Shown here piece after piece: positions 8,558 through 16,468 of a DNA stretch of 64,000 nucleotides. Below the pieces are notes generated by a model. The model was not told where the DNA came from. It did no database searches and saw only the letters and a program-made list of their open reading frames with translations. Position numbers and translations under genes: made by a program. Origin of the DNA: Methanocellaceae archaeon UBA148 (GTDB taxonomy: Archaea > Halobacteriota > UBA148); assembly GCA_002495885.1 (NCBI GenBank), contig DAHG01000060.1, positions 30,844-94,843 on the forward strand. The letters are read 5' to 3'. The first letter of the stretch is position 1; every line of letters starts with the position of its first letter.

Positions 8558-9440
8558 ACTGCTTTTTAGCTTCTTCAAGCCGATCTAGCGAGTCTATATC
8601 AAACCATTTTTTGTTCTTGCTTATAAGATAAGGTGCGATTTTTTCTCCTTTCAGTAAGAGCCGCTCAATAGCATTTATGAAATTGTACTCGGGAAAAGTA
8701 TTTTCCCGTGCAAGTTCTTCTACAGTGCTCCAGAAGTTTTTCGATGCTTTACCTGTGAATTTGGCAATACCTATGAATTCGCCATCGGCTTCAAACTCAG
8801 ACAGGTCCTTACTTATCGCAGTCACGCGCTTTCCACGAATCTTCACTTTCTCTGAATCCCGACTTATGCCCTGTTTTTTGACACCGATAACGCACTTAGA
8901 GGGGTATTCAATGATTCCTTTCAGAATATCCGCATCGTAAATAATATCAGAATACGAGAAGATAAAATCATTTTGTATCTCTTTCAACCCGAGCCATGTT
9001 GAGGCTAATATTCCCGTAATCTCAAAGAAGGGATTATAAATACATCTCGCATGATTCCCTAAATGCTCTGAGAGCTTCTCTTCACCAAAACCAGCAACTA
9101 CAATTATGTCCTTTATATTATTTTTCAGTAATGCATCAATATTCCAAGCAATTATGGTTTTACCACCGATCTCAATGAGGCATTTAGGCATATTCTTAGT
9201 GAGTGGATAAAGACGTGTGGACCCAGTGGCAGCTACTATTAAAGCCTGTAAATTCGAGTTCAACCACGGGTTTTCTTTCAGGAAATGGTCAATAAATTCT
9301 GGGTCTTTTGCTTCCTCTGCAGTCAATCTTTTGATTGTTCTATGGGCTGTTTTAGTGCCACTGCGGATGCTCTGAACGAGATAATAATAAATTTTACCTT
9401 CACGTCTCACTTCTTTTACAAACACCAATCCGAACACCAA
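8550..9440 (-). CDS. Nucleotidyltransferase fused to a transposase-like N-terminal segment
   Basis: 296 residues in one open frame. Residues 1-60 (VFVKEVRREGKIYYYLVQS and IRSGTKTAHRTIKRL) look like the N-terminus of IS1634/IS4-type transposases, not of a sugar enzyme. From residue 65 a nucleotidyltransferase begins (LQALIVAATGSTRLYPLTKN, PKCLIEIGGKTIIAWN, SYSDIIYD, GEFIGIAKF, WFDIDSLDRLEEAKKQF), close in layout to the phosphocholine/aminoethylphosphonate cytidylyltransferases. The phosphate-binding loop reads AATGSTRL, where AAGxGxRL is usual, so the first Gly is lost. Only TTG/GTG starts exist at the 5' end and there is no ATG before the enzyme domain. It may be a domesticated fusion or a damaged gene. 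Confidence 0.6.
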   Translation of the reverse strand: MVFGLVFVKEVRREGKIYYYLVQSIRSGTKTAHRTIKRLTAEEAKDPEFIDHFLKENPWLNSNLQALIVAATGSTRLYPLTKNMPKCLIEIGGKTIIAWNIDALLKNNIKDIIVVAGFGEEKLSEHLGNHARCIYNPFFEITGILASTWLGLKEIQNDFIFSYSDIIYDADILKGIIEYPSKCVIGVKKQGISRDSEKVKIRGKRVTAISKDLSEFEADGEFIGIAKFTGKASKNFWSTVEELARENTFPEYNFINAIERLLLKGEKIAPYLISKNKKWFDIDSLDRLEEAKKQFR

Positions 9441-9746
9441 CTGAATACTAAGCCATCAAACTTATTAACTTTTGTGGTAAAATTACGCTCCAAGTTGTCC
9501 CCTTCTTCTTTCCAGCCCTTTCATCCTGTTAATTAACTTGCCACTTCGCCAATTTAAAGGGGCCTAATGTTGTTTCTTCTCCGCCTATTATAACCACCTC
9601 GTTGAGGTACGGAGTTCAAAAGGGGGTCCACAACTTTGTAGTAAAAATGCGGTATAAAAAATCGAAAATGTAAATATAGTGGTAAAAAGTAGTAAAACAG
9701 GGCACTGGATTTATATACTGGTGCATAAATAGCATGGTGTTGTAAT
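9441..9746. other. Intergenic region with GTRGTAAAA repeats, possible IS remnant end
   Basis: No convincing gene. The motif GTRGTAAAA occurs four times on the plus strand (9474, 9638, 9679, 9689). Together with the transposase-like start of the neighbouring minus-strand frame this could be the end of a decayed insertion sequence, but no inverted-repeat pair was found. The right end carries the TATA box of the gene at 9747. Confidence 0.35.
9709..9718 (+). promoter_or_regulatory. TATA box of the cytidylyltransferase operon
   Basis: atttatatac, centred about 33 bases before the ATG at 9747. This predicts a transcript start near 9740, a leader of only a few bases. It is the most likely promoter for the 9747-12532 genes. 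Confidence 0.45.
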
Positions 9747-10505
9747 ATGAAGGCGATAATTATAGCGGCAGGGATAGGAGTTCGACTGAACCCCTTGACG
9801 AATGACACACCAAAGTGTATGTTGAAAGTCAGCGGAAAGACAATTTTGCAGCATCAACAGGATGCGTTCCATGCAAATGGCATCACCGACATATCGCTCA
9901 TAAAAGGCTATAAAAAAGAAGCAATAAATCATAAGGAACTAAAATATTACATAAACGACAATTACAGGAACAACAATATCTTAAATAGTTTGTTTTATGC
10001 TGAAGAGGAAATGAATGACGAGTTTATCGCCACCTATTCGGACATCATATTCGGGAAAGATGTCGTGAGGAAGTTGCTGAAAAGTGGGGATGATATAGCT
10101 ATTATCGTTGATATTGATTGGGCAGGCTACTATGAAGGAAGAACAGAGCATCCAATAGAAGAAGCTGAAAATGTTATTTTTGATGCCAATAAAAATGTAG
10201 TAGAAATTGGGAAGATTGTGAGCAATAAAGAGACTGTGAATGGTGAATTTATCGGGATGATAAAATGCAGTAAGAGGGGCACTGGGATTTTCAGGGAATA
10301 TTTTCATAAAGCAAAGAACGAATTCTTTGGAAAGCCTTTCATCAGGGCAAAGACGTTTGATGTTGCATACCTTACCGACTTCATTCAGTATCTCGTTAAT
10401 AATGGCATTAACGTTAAGTGTGTGACGATTGAGCGAGGATGGATTGAGATAGATACACTCCAGGATTTTAAAAGGGCGGAGGAGATGGTTACACTCAATA
10501 GGTAA
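9747..10505 (+). CDS. Cytidylyltransferase-like protein (PntC/LicC type)
   Basis: 252 residues. The nucleotidyltransferase fold begins MKAIIIAAGIGVRLNPLTND, with the lysine of TPKCMLKVSGKT and the metal-site Asp in ATYSDIIF (about residue 93). The segment DIDWAGYYEGRTEHPIEEAE followed by GEFIGMIKC and ERGWIEIDTLQDFKRAEEM matches the pattern of CTP:phosphocholine and CTP:2-aminoethylphosphonate cytidylyltransferases. It would activate a small phosphorylated or phosphonylated alcohol/amine as a CDP/CMP derivative. No PEP mutase is nearby, so a phosphonate substrate is not supported. The CDP-alcohol phosphatidyltransferase at 12892 is a plausible consumer of the product. Confidence 0.75.
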   Translation: MKAIIIAAGIGVRLNPLTNDTPKCMLKVSGKTILQHQQDAFHANGITDISLIKGYKKEAINHKELKYYINDNYRNNNILNSLFYAEEEMNDEFIATYSDIIFGKDVVRKLLKSGDDIAIIVDIDWAGYYEGRTEHPIEEAENVIFDANKNVVEIGKIVSNKETVNGEFIGMIKCSKRGTGIFREYFHKAKNEFFGKPFIRAKTFDVAYLTDFIQYLVNNGINVKCVTIERGWIEIDTLQDFKRAEEMVTLNR

Positions 10506-10547
10506 CTAATTTTGGGGGGGGTATGAGAGAGATGATAATGAAAAGAA

Positions 10548-11798
10548 ATGGTGATGGAAAAAAAGAGCCCTTTTGAGAGACAAACGGATGCGATAAAAAT
10601 GGATAAGCAATTTTGGAATATATGGACATCATATGCCACGTATTACTTTGGCAAAGTAAATCTGAGCATAGTGGTCCCAGCGCTGTTGGTTACGTATCAG
10701 AATCTGAACATGTATAGTTTGGGGCTGATATCGAGTGGGTTCTTCTTCACCTATGCGATCGGTCAGTTTTTGCATGGCCAGATTTCTGAGCGGTACAATC
10801 CTTTTGCCTATATCTCTGTGGGTCTTATAGGGTCCGCAATCATGAACATGATTCTAGGGTTTTCGGGTGGGTTCTTTATTATTTTATTTGTTGGAGAGGT
10901 GCTTGATGGTGGTTTCCAATCAATGGGTTGGTCATCTATTGTAAGAGCCAATGCGGAAATGCAAGCAACAGCACGGGATAGAGAAAGAACCTCTACAATC
11001 TTAGGTACGTCCTACCAAGTCGGTAACTCTATTGCCTGGCTCATATCTGCCTTTGCTGTTGGTACCTGGGGCTGGGAAGCAGGATTTTGGATTGCAAGTG
11101 TTTTCTTAGTTACACGGGGGATAACACTTCTCATTACTAAACCAAAGATAGAATTTAAACCAAAACAAAAGATAAAAACTCAGGTTAAGGCAACATTATC
11201 CTTCCCCATAGTCATGAGTGGCTTCTCACTGTGTCTGTTGAACATGGTAAGATACGGAGTTATCTCTTGGATACCGCTCTATTTCTTTTTAGAAGGGAAT
11301 TTTACAGTGGGAGAAATGGGTCAGATAGGTCTAAAGGTGTTTCTGATCCCGATATTTGGTGTTTTCGGTACGCTGATATATAACAAGATCAAGGTGGACA
11401 AGGATATTACCAGCACGATATTTCTGGTCCTACTGGGGATTAGTTTTGTAATATTCCCGTACACCAGTGGCTTGGTTGCAACACTCGTCCTCTTAGTGGG
11501 CAGTTTCTTCCTGTACGGCCCACACGTATTTATAGTGGCCACCTGTCCATCGCGATTCAAGGAGGATGCAGTAGTAGCAGCATCAACTGGCTTTATAGAT
11601 GGGATGGGGTATATCGGTACTGTTTTGATAGGGATAATCGTTCCTTTTTTAGTTGACATCGGAAACGAAAGCTGGGACTATGTATTTGCGTTTTGGGCAC
11701 TTACCTCATTTGTGACGGCCGCTTTTGTTGCTCTCGTTTATTTTCTGCACTTTAAAAACAACAACAATTTCTGTAAAGGTATATCGGAAGAGAGTTGA
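10548..11798 (+). CDS. MFS transporter, organophosphate:phosphate antiporter-like
   Basis: 416 residues with about 12 predicted membrane helices. The N-terminus (DKQFWNIWTSYATYYFGKVN) and helix 1 resemble GlpT/UhpT-type carriers; the loop RANAEMQATARDRERTSTILG and the central cytoplasmic stretch around residues 190-215 (KPKIEFKPKQKIKTQ) are MFS-typical. OPA carriers exchange phosphorylated sugars or glycerol-phosphate for phosphate, so a phospho-compound is the likely substrate (inference). A run of eight G lies at 10514-10521, between the previous stop and this start. An alternative start is the Met at codon 3. The next gene begins within a few bases of the stop. Confidence 0.8.
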   Translation: MVMEKKSPFERQTDAIKMDKQFWNIWTSYATYYFGKVNLSIVVPALLVTYQNLNMYSLGLISSGFFFTYAIGQFLHGQISERYNPFAYISVGLIGSAIMNMILGFSGGFFIILFVGEVLDGGFQSMGWSSIVRANAEMQATARDRERTSTILGTSYQVGNSIAWLISAFAVGTWGWEAGFWIASVFLVTRGITLLITKPKIEFKPKQKIKTQVKATLSFPIVMSGFSLCLLNMVRYGVISWIPLYFFLEGNFTVGEMGQIGLKVFLIPIFGVFGTLIYNKIKVDKDITSTIFLVLLGISFVIFPYTSGLVATLVLLVGSFFLYGPHVFIVATCPSRFKEDAVVAASTGFIDGMGYIGTVLIGIIVPFLVDIGNESWDYVFAFWALTSFVTAAFVALVYFLHFKNNNNFCKGISEES

Positions 11799-11800
11799 GG

Positions 11801-12532
11801 ATGAGCAAATTTGAATGGGAGATCAGAGCCAAAAATTACGACAAGTTAGAATGGGCTAATAGAGATAAATACATGGAAACGTTCCTTAGAATCTGTGACT
11901 TAAAATCTAATTTTTATGCATGTGATGTGGGGACAGGTACGGGAATTATAGCTCATGCATTGTCACAGTACTGTAAAAGAGTAGAAGCAATAGATATGTC
12001 AGAGGCGATGTTACAGATAGCGAGAACTAAACGTCAAAAGAACAACATCAGCTATAGACTTATGAATGCAGAGAATATGGAATTTGAATCAGAACTATTT
12101 GATTGTGTTACAGCCCGGATGTGTTTTCACCACATTACGCATCAGGATAAGACTATGAGGGACTGCGTACGGATATTGAAACCCGGTGGAAAGTTTGTCA
12201 TCTCCGAAGGGATTCCGCCTCAAGGAGCACGGGAGTTTTATACTGAAATGTTCAAGCTCAAAGAGAATAGAAGAACATATACCGTCGACGATCTGGTGGA
12301 ATTGTTAAGGCAGGGAGGATTGAGAGAGATAATGATTGAGGTGCACAAAATGCCGAGTGTGAGCATAAATAATTGGCTGAGTAATTCGGGATTAGACGAA
12401 ACTACCTGCAAAAAGATTTATGACATGCATGTAGACTGTGAAGAATATGTTAAGAGAGCTTACAACATGCGGATGTTGGATGGTGAGATCTTCATGGATT
12501 GGTTAATCGCAATTGTGTCAGGCGTAAAATAA
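11801..12532 (+). CDS. Class I SAM-dependent methyltransferase, UbiE-like
   Basis: 243 residues from the ATG at 11801, preceded by GAGG; a TTG at 11795 is in frame but overlaps the transporter gene. The SAM-binding motif I is ACDVGTGTGIIAHAL (about residues 43-57), motif II VEAIDMSEAML, and the late motif RILKPGGKFVISEG. The C-terminal half (SVSINNWLSNSGLDETTCKK) is less conserved. It could methylate the alcohol or amine part of the CDP-linked group made by its neighbours, as in head-group N-methylation, but the substrate cannot be read directly. Confidence 0.82.
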   Translation: MSKFEWEIRAKNYDKLEWANRDKYMETFLRICDLKSNFYACDVGTGTGIIAHALSQYCKRVEAIDMSEAMLQIARTKRQKNNISYRLMNAENMEFESELFDCVTARMCFHHITHQDKTMRDCVRILKPGGKFVISEGIPPQGAREFYTEMFKLKENRRTYTVDDLVELLRQGGLREIMIEVHKMPSVSINNWLSNSGLDETTCKKIYDMHVDCEEYVKRAYNMRMLDGEIFMDWLIAIVSGVK

Positions 12533-12624
12533 ATAGGGCATCACGAATTGAGCATACATAGATATAAATACAAAGGGAAGATTTAAAAAAAAAAAGTAAA
12601 AATATTCGAAAAGAGGGCTGTTCT

Positions 12625-12901
12625 ATGAAAAGGATATCGTCATTTATATGTGCTTGTCAACTTGCGCCCTTAGCGAAGGTAGCACCTAAAACGATGATAA
12701 CACTGTTGTTGGATCTAGGGGGACGATCTTTATGGCCTTGTTGTCTGCTAAGAATTTTCCATCAAAAGAGGTACCGAGAGCAGCGGGAATATCGTTCCAG
12801 CAGGTGATTTCTGCATGGCTCTTGCTGCAAATATCGGGAGATGAGGGTGCTGCTCTCACTTTTAGCCAGGAAAGGTGGGCTGTGAATAAGTATGAAGAAT
12901 A
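12625..12901 (+). pseudogene. Possible frameshifted small gene
   Basis: A TATA-like atagatataaatac (12558-12571) and a purine-rich GAGGG before the ATG at 12625 suggest a real start. Frame one reads MKRISSFICACQLAPLAKVA and continues to a stop at 12807 with odd composition. A second frame opens just after, around 12694, and runs to 12901 with protein-like content (SAKNFPSKEVPRAAGISFQQ, then ending RWAVNKYEE). The two parts could be one gene of about 90 residues broken near 12690-12720. The middle resembles a helix-turn-helix, but I do not recognise the family. Its end overlaps the start of the phosphatidyltransferase. Confidence 0.3.
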
Positions 12902-13605
12902 GAAAAACATTGCATTTGGACATGTCGCAGGTACAGGGAGCAAAACTTCAGGACGTTCATGCTCCCATCTTAAGAAAGTTTACAAGAATAGCAGGCACGT
13001 ATATCGCAGGAAAGCTATATAAATACACGAAAATAACGCCAAACCAAGTAACCCTTTTTTCGTTCTTGTTGAACTTGATAGCGGCGTACTTTATCTTTGT
13101 TGCAACGTATCCATACCTTATTCTCTCGGCTATACTCATAGTATTCGCACACATTCTTGATTATGCGGATGGGTCTTTGGCTCGGCTCAGAGGCACCGGA
13201 ACCACTTTTGGAAGATGGGTAGATATGTTCTGTGATCAATTTGCTTTATTGATTCTCTTTTACGCAGCGATGTTAGGTGTATTCAAAACTACAGGTAAGT
13301 ATTTAGTGTGGGTCTATGGGCCCTTGGGTCTTATTGCCTCGTTATTCATCTCTCTCATTTACAACACTTTTTTGAGGCTTCATGAGGAGGGGTTAGAAGA
13401 AATAGAGAAAGAAAAAGAAGCGAGTTCTTTCTTGACGAATTTCTACTATACAGAATTTCTTATTTTCTTCCTTCTGGCCATTGCTTGCCTTTTAAACATG
13501 TTAAACGGATACTTAATCTTTTGTGCGATTTATGGTTGGATTTTCTTGATCGCGGTGTTTGTAAAATTAACCGAGAAAGTAGGTTACTTGAAGCGAGTGG
13601 AATAA
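12892..13605 (+). CDS. CDP-alcohol phosphatidyltransferase family protein
   Basis: 237 residues, integral membrane with about six helices. The complete family motif D(x2)DG(x2)AR(x8)G(x3)D(x3)D spans residues 90-115 (D90, D93, G94, A97, R98, G107, D111, D115), so the two-metal active site is intact. These enzymes displace CMP from a CDP-alcohol with an alcohol acceptor, making polar lipids or phosphodiester-linked solutes. The charged tail EEGLEEIEKEKEA (about 165-180) is a cytoplasmic loop. With the cytidylyltransferase at 9747 it forms a plausible activate-and-transfer pair. Confidence 0.9.
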   Translation: MKNRKTLHLDMSQVQGAKLQDVHAPILRKFTRIAGTYIAGKLYKYTKITPNQVTLFSFLLNLIAAYFIFVATYPYLILSAILIVFAHILDYADGSLARLRGTGTTFGRWVDMFCDQFALLILFYAAMLGVFKTTGKYLVWVYGPLGLIASLFISLIYNTFLRLHEEGLEEIEKEKEASSFLTNFYYTEFLIFFLLAIACLLNMLNGYLIFCAIYGWIFLIAVFVKLTEKVGYLKRVE

Positions 13606-13736
13606 ATACCGGAAAAAGAAAGAACATAACAATCCATAGAAATGTTCAGCAAATTAATCGATAACATGAGGAAAATAGAATAGACCTAAATGAGCTGACC
13701 GTACTAAGCTAATAGAATATTTTACTTTTTTAACTT

Positions 13737-14693
13737 TTACCCCCGCATAATCTTCTTAGTTAAAGTCGCTACTTCTTTCATGTCCCTACCATAAAATCCA
13801 AGCACGACAGAAGCGATTACATATCGCATGAAAGTTACAAATATGAATATCCCCCCCGCCACAGTAGGGTCTACGCCTATTTTATAGAAAAGGTAAGCAG
13901 CACTGCTTTCTGTAATTCCCAATCCTGAGATAGAAACAGGAAGCATACTAAGTATAGCACCTACACTAGTAATTACCAATACAGCGAAAAAGGAAACGTG
14001 TATGTCAAAATATAAGAACAATAGATACTTAACAAAAGCCCCCAGTGCCCATTGTCCAAAGGTTAGGGAAAAATTTAATGCTACTCTTGCCTTTCTATTT
14101 TTTATTAAAAAAATTAAATTATGATAAAATCCCCCGAATTTCTCTGCATACTTTCCCAAGATAAAGTCTTGAATAAGTACCCGTGCTTTTTTTGATTTGA
14201 TAAAAAAACCAGGTATAATTAAAAATAACAGAAGGTAAAAAGTAACTTTCAAAGCAGTATCTAGTTCAAAGAGGATAAAAAAACCATAAATTGCAATCAC
14301 AGAGAGAGTGACATAAGTAATTAATTTATCCAATACTAAAACTGCAAGGGTTTTTCCGTATGAGATTTCATTTTTCTTAAAAAAATACAGCAGTGATAAA
14401 TTCCCAACTTTTCCAGGTGTGAGTAGTCCTAAAGCATAGGATGGCAAATAATACTTGTACGAATCAACAGCACTGATTTTTTCCCCTAAACCGCTTATCA
14501 GTATTTTAATGTTGATCGAAGCTAGAAAATATACAAAAAGCGAGGAAAATAACACTAAGAAAACTATATAAAAGTTCATATTTGAGATAACATCCAATAC
14601 TTCTGACACACCTAATTTAAGAATTAAAACGGAAAGTATAGACACCCCTATAAAAATTCTGAAAATATCCCATATTCTCTTTTTTATTTTCAT
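13737..14693 (-). CDS. Flippase-like membrane protein (LPG synthase TM-region/UPF0104 family)
   Basis: 318 residues with seven to eight hydrophobic segments; landmarks are SYALGLLTPGKVGNLSLLYF, ILSMLPVSISGLGITESSAA and the final GGIFIFVTFMRYVIASVVLG. This is the membrane domain shared by archaeal AglD-linked proteins and the MprF flippase part, thought to move glycolipids across the membrane. The start codon overlaps the stop of the upstream GT-C gene (ATGA at 14690-14693). A seven-C tract (13851-13857) lies in the coding region. It is the last gene of the leftward operon, so export of a glycolipid made by the cluster is the contextual inference. Confidence 0.82.
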   Translation of the reverse strand: MKIKKRIWDIFRIFIGVSILSVLILKLGVSEVLDVISNMNFYIVFLVLFSSLFVYFLASINIKILISGLGEKISAVDSYKYYLPSYALGLLTPGKVGNLSLLYFFKKNEISYGKTLAVLVLDKLITYVTLSVIAIYGFFILFELDTALKVTFYLLLFLIIPGFFIKSKKARVLIQDFILGKYAEKFGGFYHNLIFLIKNRKARVALNFSLTFGQWALGAFVKYLLFLYFDIHVSFFAVLVITSVGAILSMLPVSISGLGITESSAAYLFYKIGVDPTVAGGIFIFVTFMRYVIASVVLGFYGRDMKEVATLTKKIMRG

Positions 14694-16444
14694 GTTATTT
14701 CCGTTCTTTTATAAACAAAATAATGATTGTTATAAGACCTTATAACTTCGGTCTCAGTATCAACTTCAAGAACCAACGGCAGATTTAGTCTATGAAGAGA
14801 GACCACATAATCCGCCTCAAATGAACTAACATCGCCAATTTTTATTACATTATCAGTCCAGAACTTAGTCCCCCACATCGCCCAATTCATTCTATCTAAA
14901 TCCCGCTCATCAAATAATATCACAGAATTTTTTGGCGTGTTATCGCGTAACCACAATCCAACTTTCATTTCATCCTGAGCATCGTTGGATACAGCATACA
15001 TAACGCCTGATGCAACTGCACTATTTACTACAAAAAATACTAAAAGCAAAGGTGCTATGCAGCTCCATTTTAATGTGTTCTTTTTAGCTAAAATCAAAAA
15101 GAAGAATGGCGACGCCAATAAAAACAGTGTAATAAAGATGGAATTGATTTCGAATGATGGGGCACCCATCTCATACAAAAGTTGTGGCACCAAGAGTACA
15201 TACGCATCGGGGGTGTTATAAGCACGTATGAGTGAATTTATTGGGAGAAATGCTAGTGAGAACGAGCAAACGATAAATGTGCCAAAAATCGGCTTAAAAT
15301 CCCGTTTAGTAAAAGAATCCAAGCCTACTGCACCCATGATAATAAATGCCGGTAGAATTGAATCTACATATCTACCCATTAGATAGGGTCCGCCGTGAAA
15401 TTTTTGATATGCACAGAATAATACAAGTGTGGTAAAAGAAATCCATGAAATTATGATAAAGGCTGAAGGTTTTTTATTCGCCATTGATTTTTGCTTTACG
15501 ATTTTCCATGTTTGAAGCATAGCAAGTGCGAAAAGTATTACTCCAGTCGCAAAGATGAAATATCCTGTATGCATCATAGCCCAATAGATAAAGTCTACCA
15601 CCAGAATATTCGTTGGTTGCGAGCCCCCAGTCCTTGCGATGCCACTAGCCATAGTTATAGAGCCGCCTGTTAATCCCAGGGGGGTGAATCCAAAATAATA
15701 GCCATTCCTTAAGAACCAGGGGGATAAAATCACAGCAGAAGATAAAAAAATACACCACCTATCAATAAAAGCCATTAATATTTTTCGAAATTTTATAGTG
15801 AGGATGTCTTCTGATAAAGACCACCATGTGTTGATCAATAAAACAAAAAAGAGTATAGCCAGTAACACAAGACCCGGTAGCCTAGTTAAAATGGATAGTC
15901 CGATAGATAGACCACATAGGACATCCCACTTTTTATTATCTTCGGTAATTGATTTCATCATAAAAAAGAGGGAGAACATGAACAGAGGATAAAACAAATT
16001 TTCACTCATTATCGTGGAAGTGAATGAGAAACTTGCGGGCAGTAAAGAAGATAATAATGCCACAATTAAAGAGTTCCTGGGACCTATGAACTCATTAGCG
16101 AGTAGAAAAACCGGAATTATTATCAAAGAAGATAAGAATGCGTTGATAATTTTCATTATAGGATATGCGGAAGTTATATCGCCAAAGACATACGCTATTG
16201 ATAATATTACCGGATATACGGGTGGAGGATATCCGGCAGGCACTCCCTCCAGGTAGAAAGCATTAGACTCAAAAAAAGATTGAGCCATTTTTGCGTATGC
16301 GGTTTCGTCTGAGAAGATAAAAGGAGACGGTATTCGCAATACGAAGAGTATTTTTACGAAAGTAATCGCTAGATAAATTAGAATGAGCCCAGTAAGGACG
16401 TTCTCAAATGCCATTTTATTCTCAGAGTTTATAGTTTCGTTCAT
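14690..16444 (-). CDS. GT-C membrane glycosyltransferase (GT39/PMT-like)
   Basis: 584 residues, about 12 membrane helices and a soluble C-terminal tail. The first outward loop carries SPFIFSDETAYAKMAQSFFE, the acidic catalytic loop of GT39/ArnT-type enzymes, followed by VPAGYPPPVYPVILSIAYVF. The tail (GLWLRDNTPKNSVILFDERD) is typical of these proteins. They use polyprenyl-phosphate sugars on the outer face, consistent with the DPM-like enzymes in this window. There is no WWDYG motif, so it is not the AglB oligosaccharyltransferase. The 3' end overlaps the next gene by four bases. Confidence 0.82.
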   Translation of the reverse strand: MNETINSENKMAFENVLTGLILIYLAITFVKILFVLRIPSPFIFSDETAYAKMAQSFFESNAFYLEGVPAGYPPPVYPVILSIAYVFGDITSAYPIMKIINAFLSSLIIIPVFLLANEFIGPRNSLIVALLSSLLPASFSFTSTIMSENLFYPLFMFSLFFMMKSITEDNKKWDVLCGLSIGLSILTRLPGLVLLAILFFVLLINTWWSLSEDILTIKFRKILMAFIDRWCIFLSSAVILSPWFLRNGYYFGFTPLGLTGGSITMASGIARTGGSQPTNILVVDFIYWAMMHTGYFIFATGVILFALAMLQTWKIVKQKSMANKKPSAFIIISWISFTTLVLFCAYQKFHGGPYLMGRYVDSILPAFIIMGAVGLDSFTKRDFKPIFGTFIVCSFSLAFLPINSLIRAYNTPDAYVLLVPQLLYEMGAPSFEINSIFITLFLLASPFFFLILAKKNTLKWSCIAPLLLVFFVVNSAVASGVMYAVSNDAQDEMKVGLWLRDNTPKNSVILFDERDLDRMNWAMWGTKFWTDNVIKIGDVSSFEADYVVSLHRLNLPLVLEVDTETEVIRSYNNHYFVYKRTEIT

Positions 16445-16468
16445 TTTTATCTACTTTATTTTATTTAT

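Noticed and set aside
12686..12943. Minus-strand gene of 85 codons
   Set aside because: It is the shadow of the broken plus-strand frame and the following phosphatidyltransferase start, with no promoter or homology.
8550..13605. Phosphonate biosynthesis cluster
   Set aside because: The cytidylyltransferases look PntC-like, but no PEP mutase, phosphonopyruvate decarboxylase or aminotransferase partner is present here.
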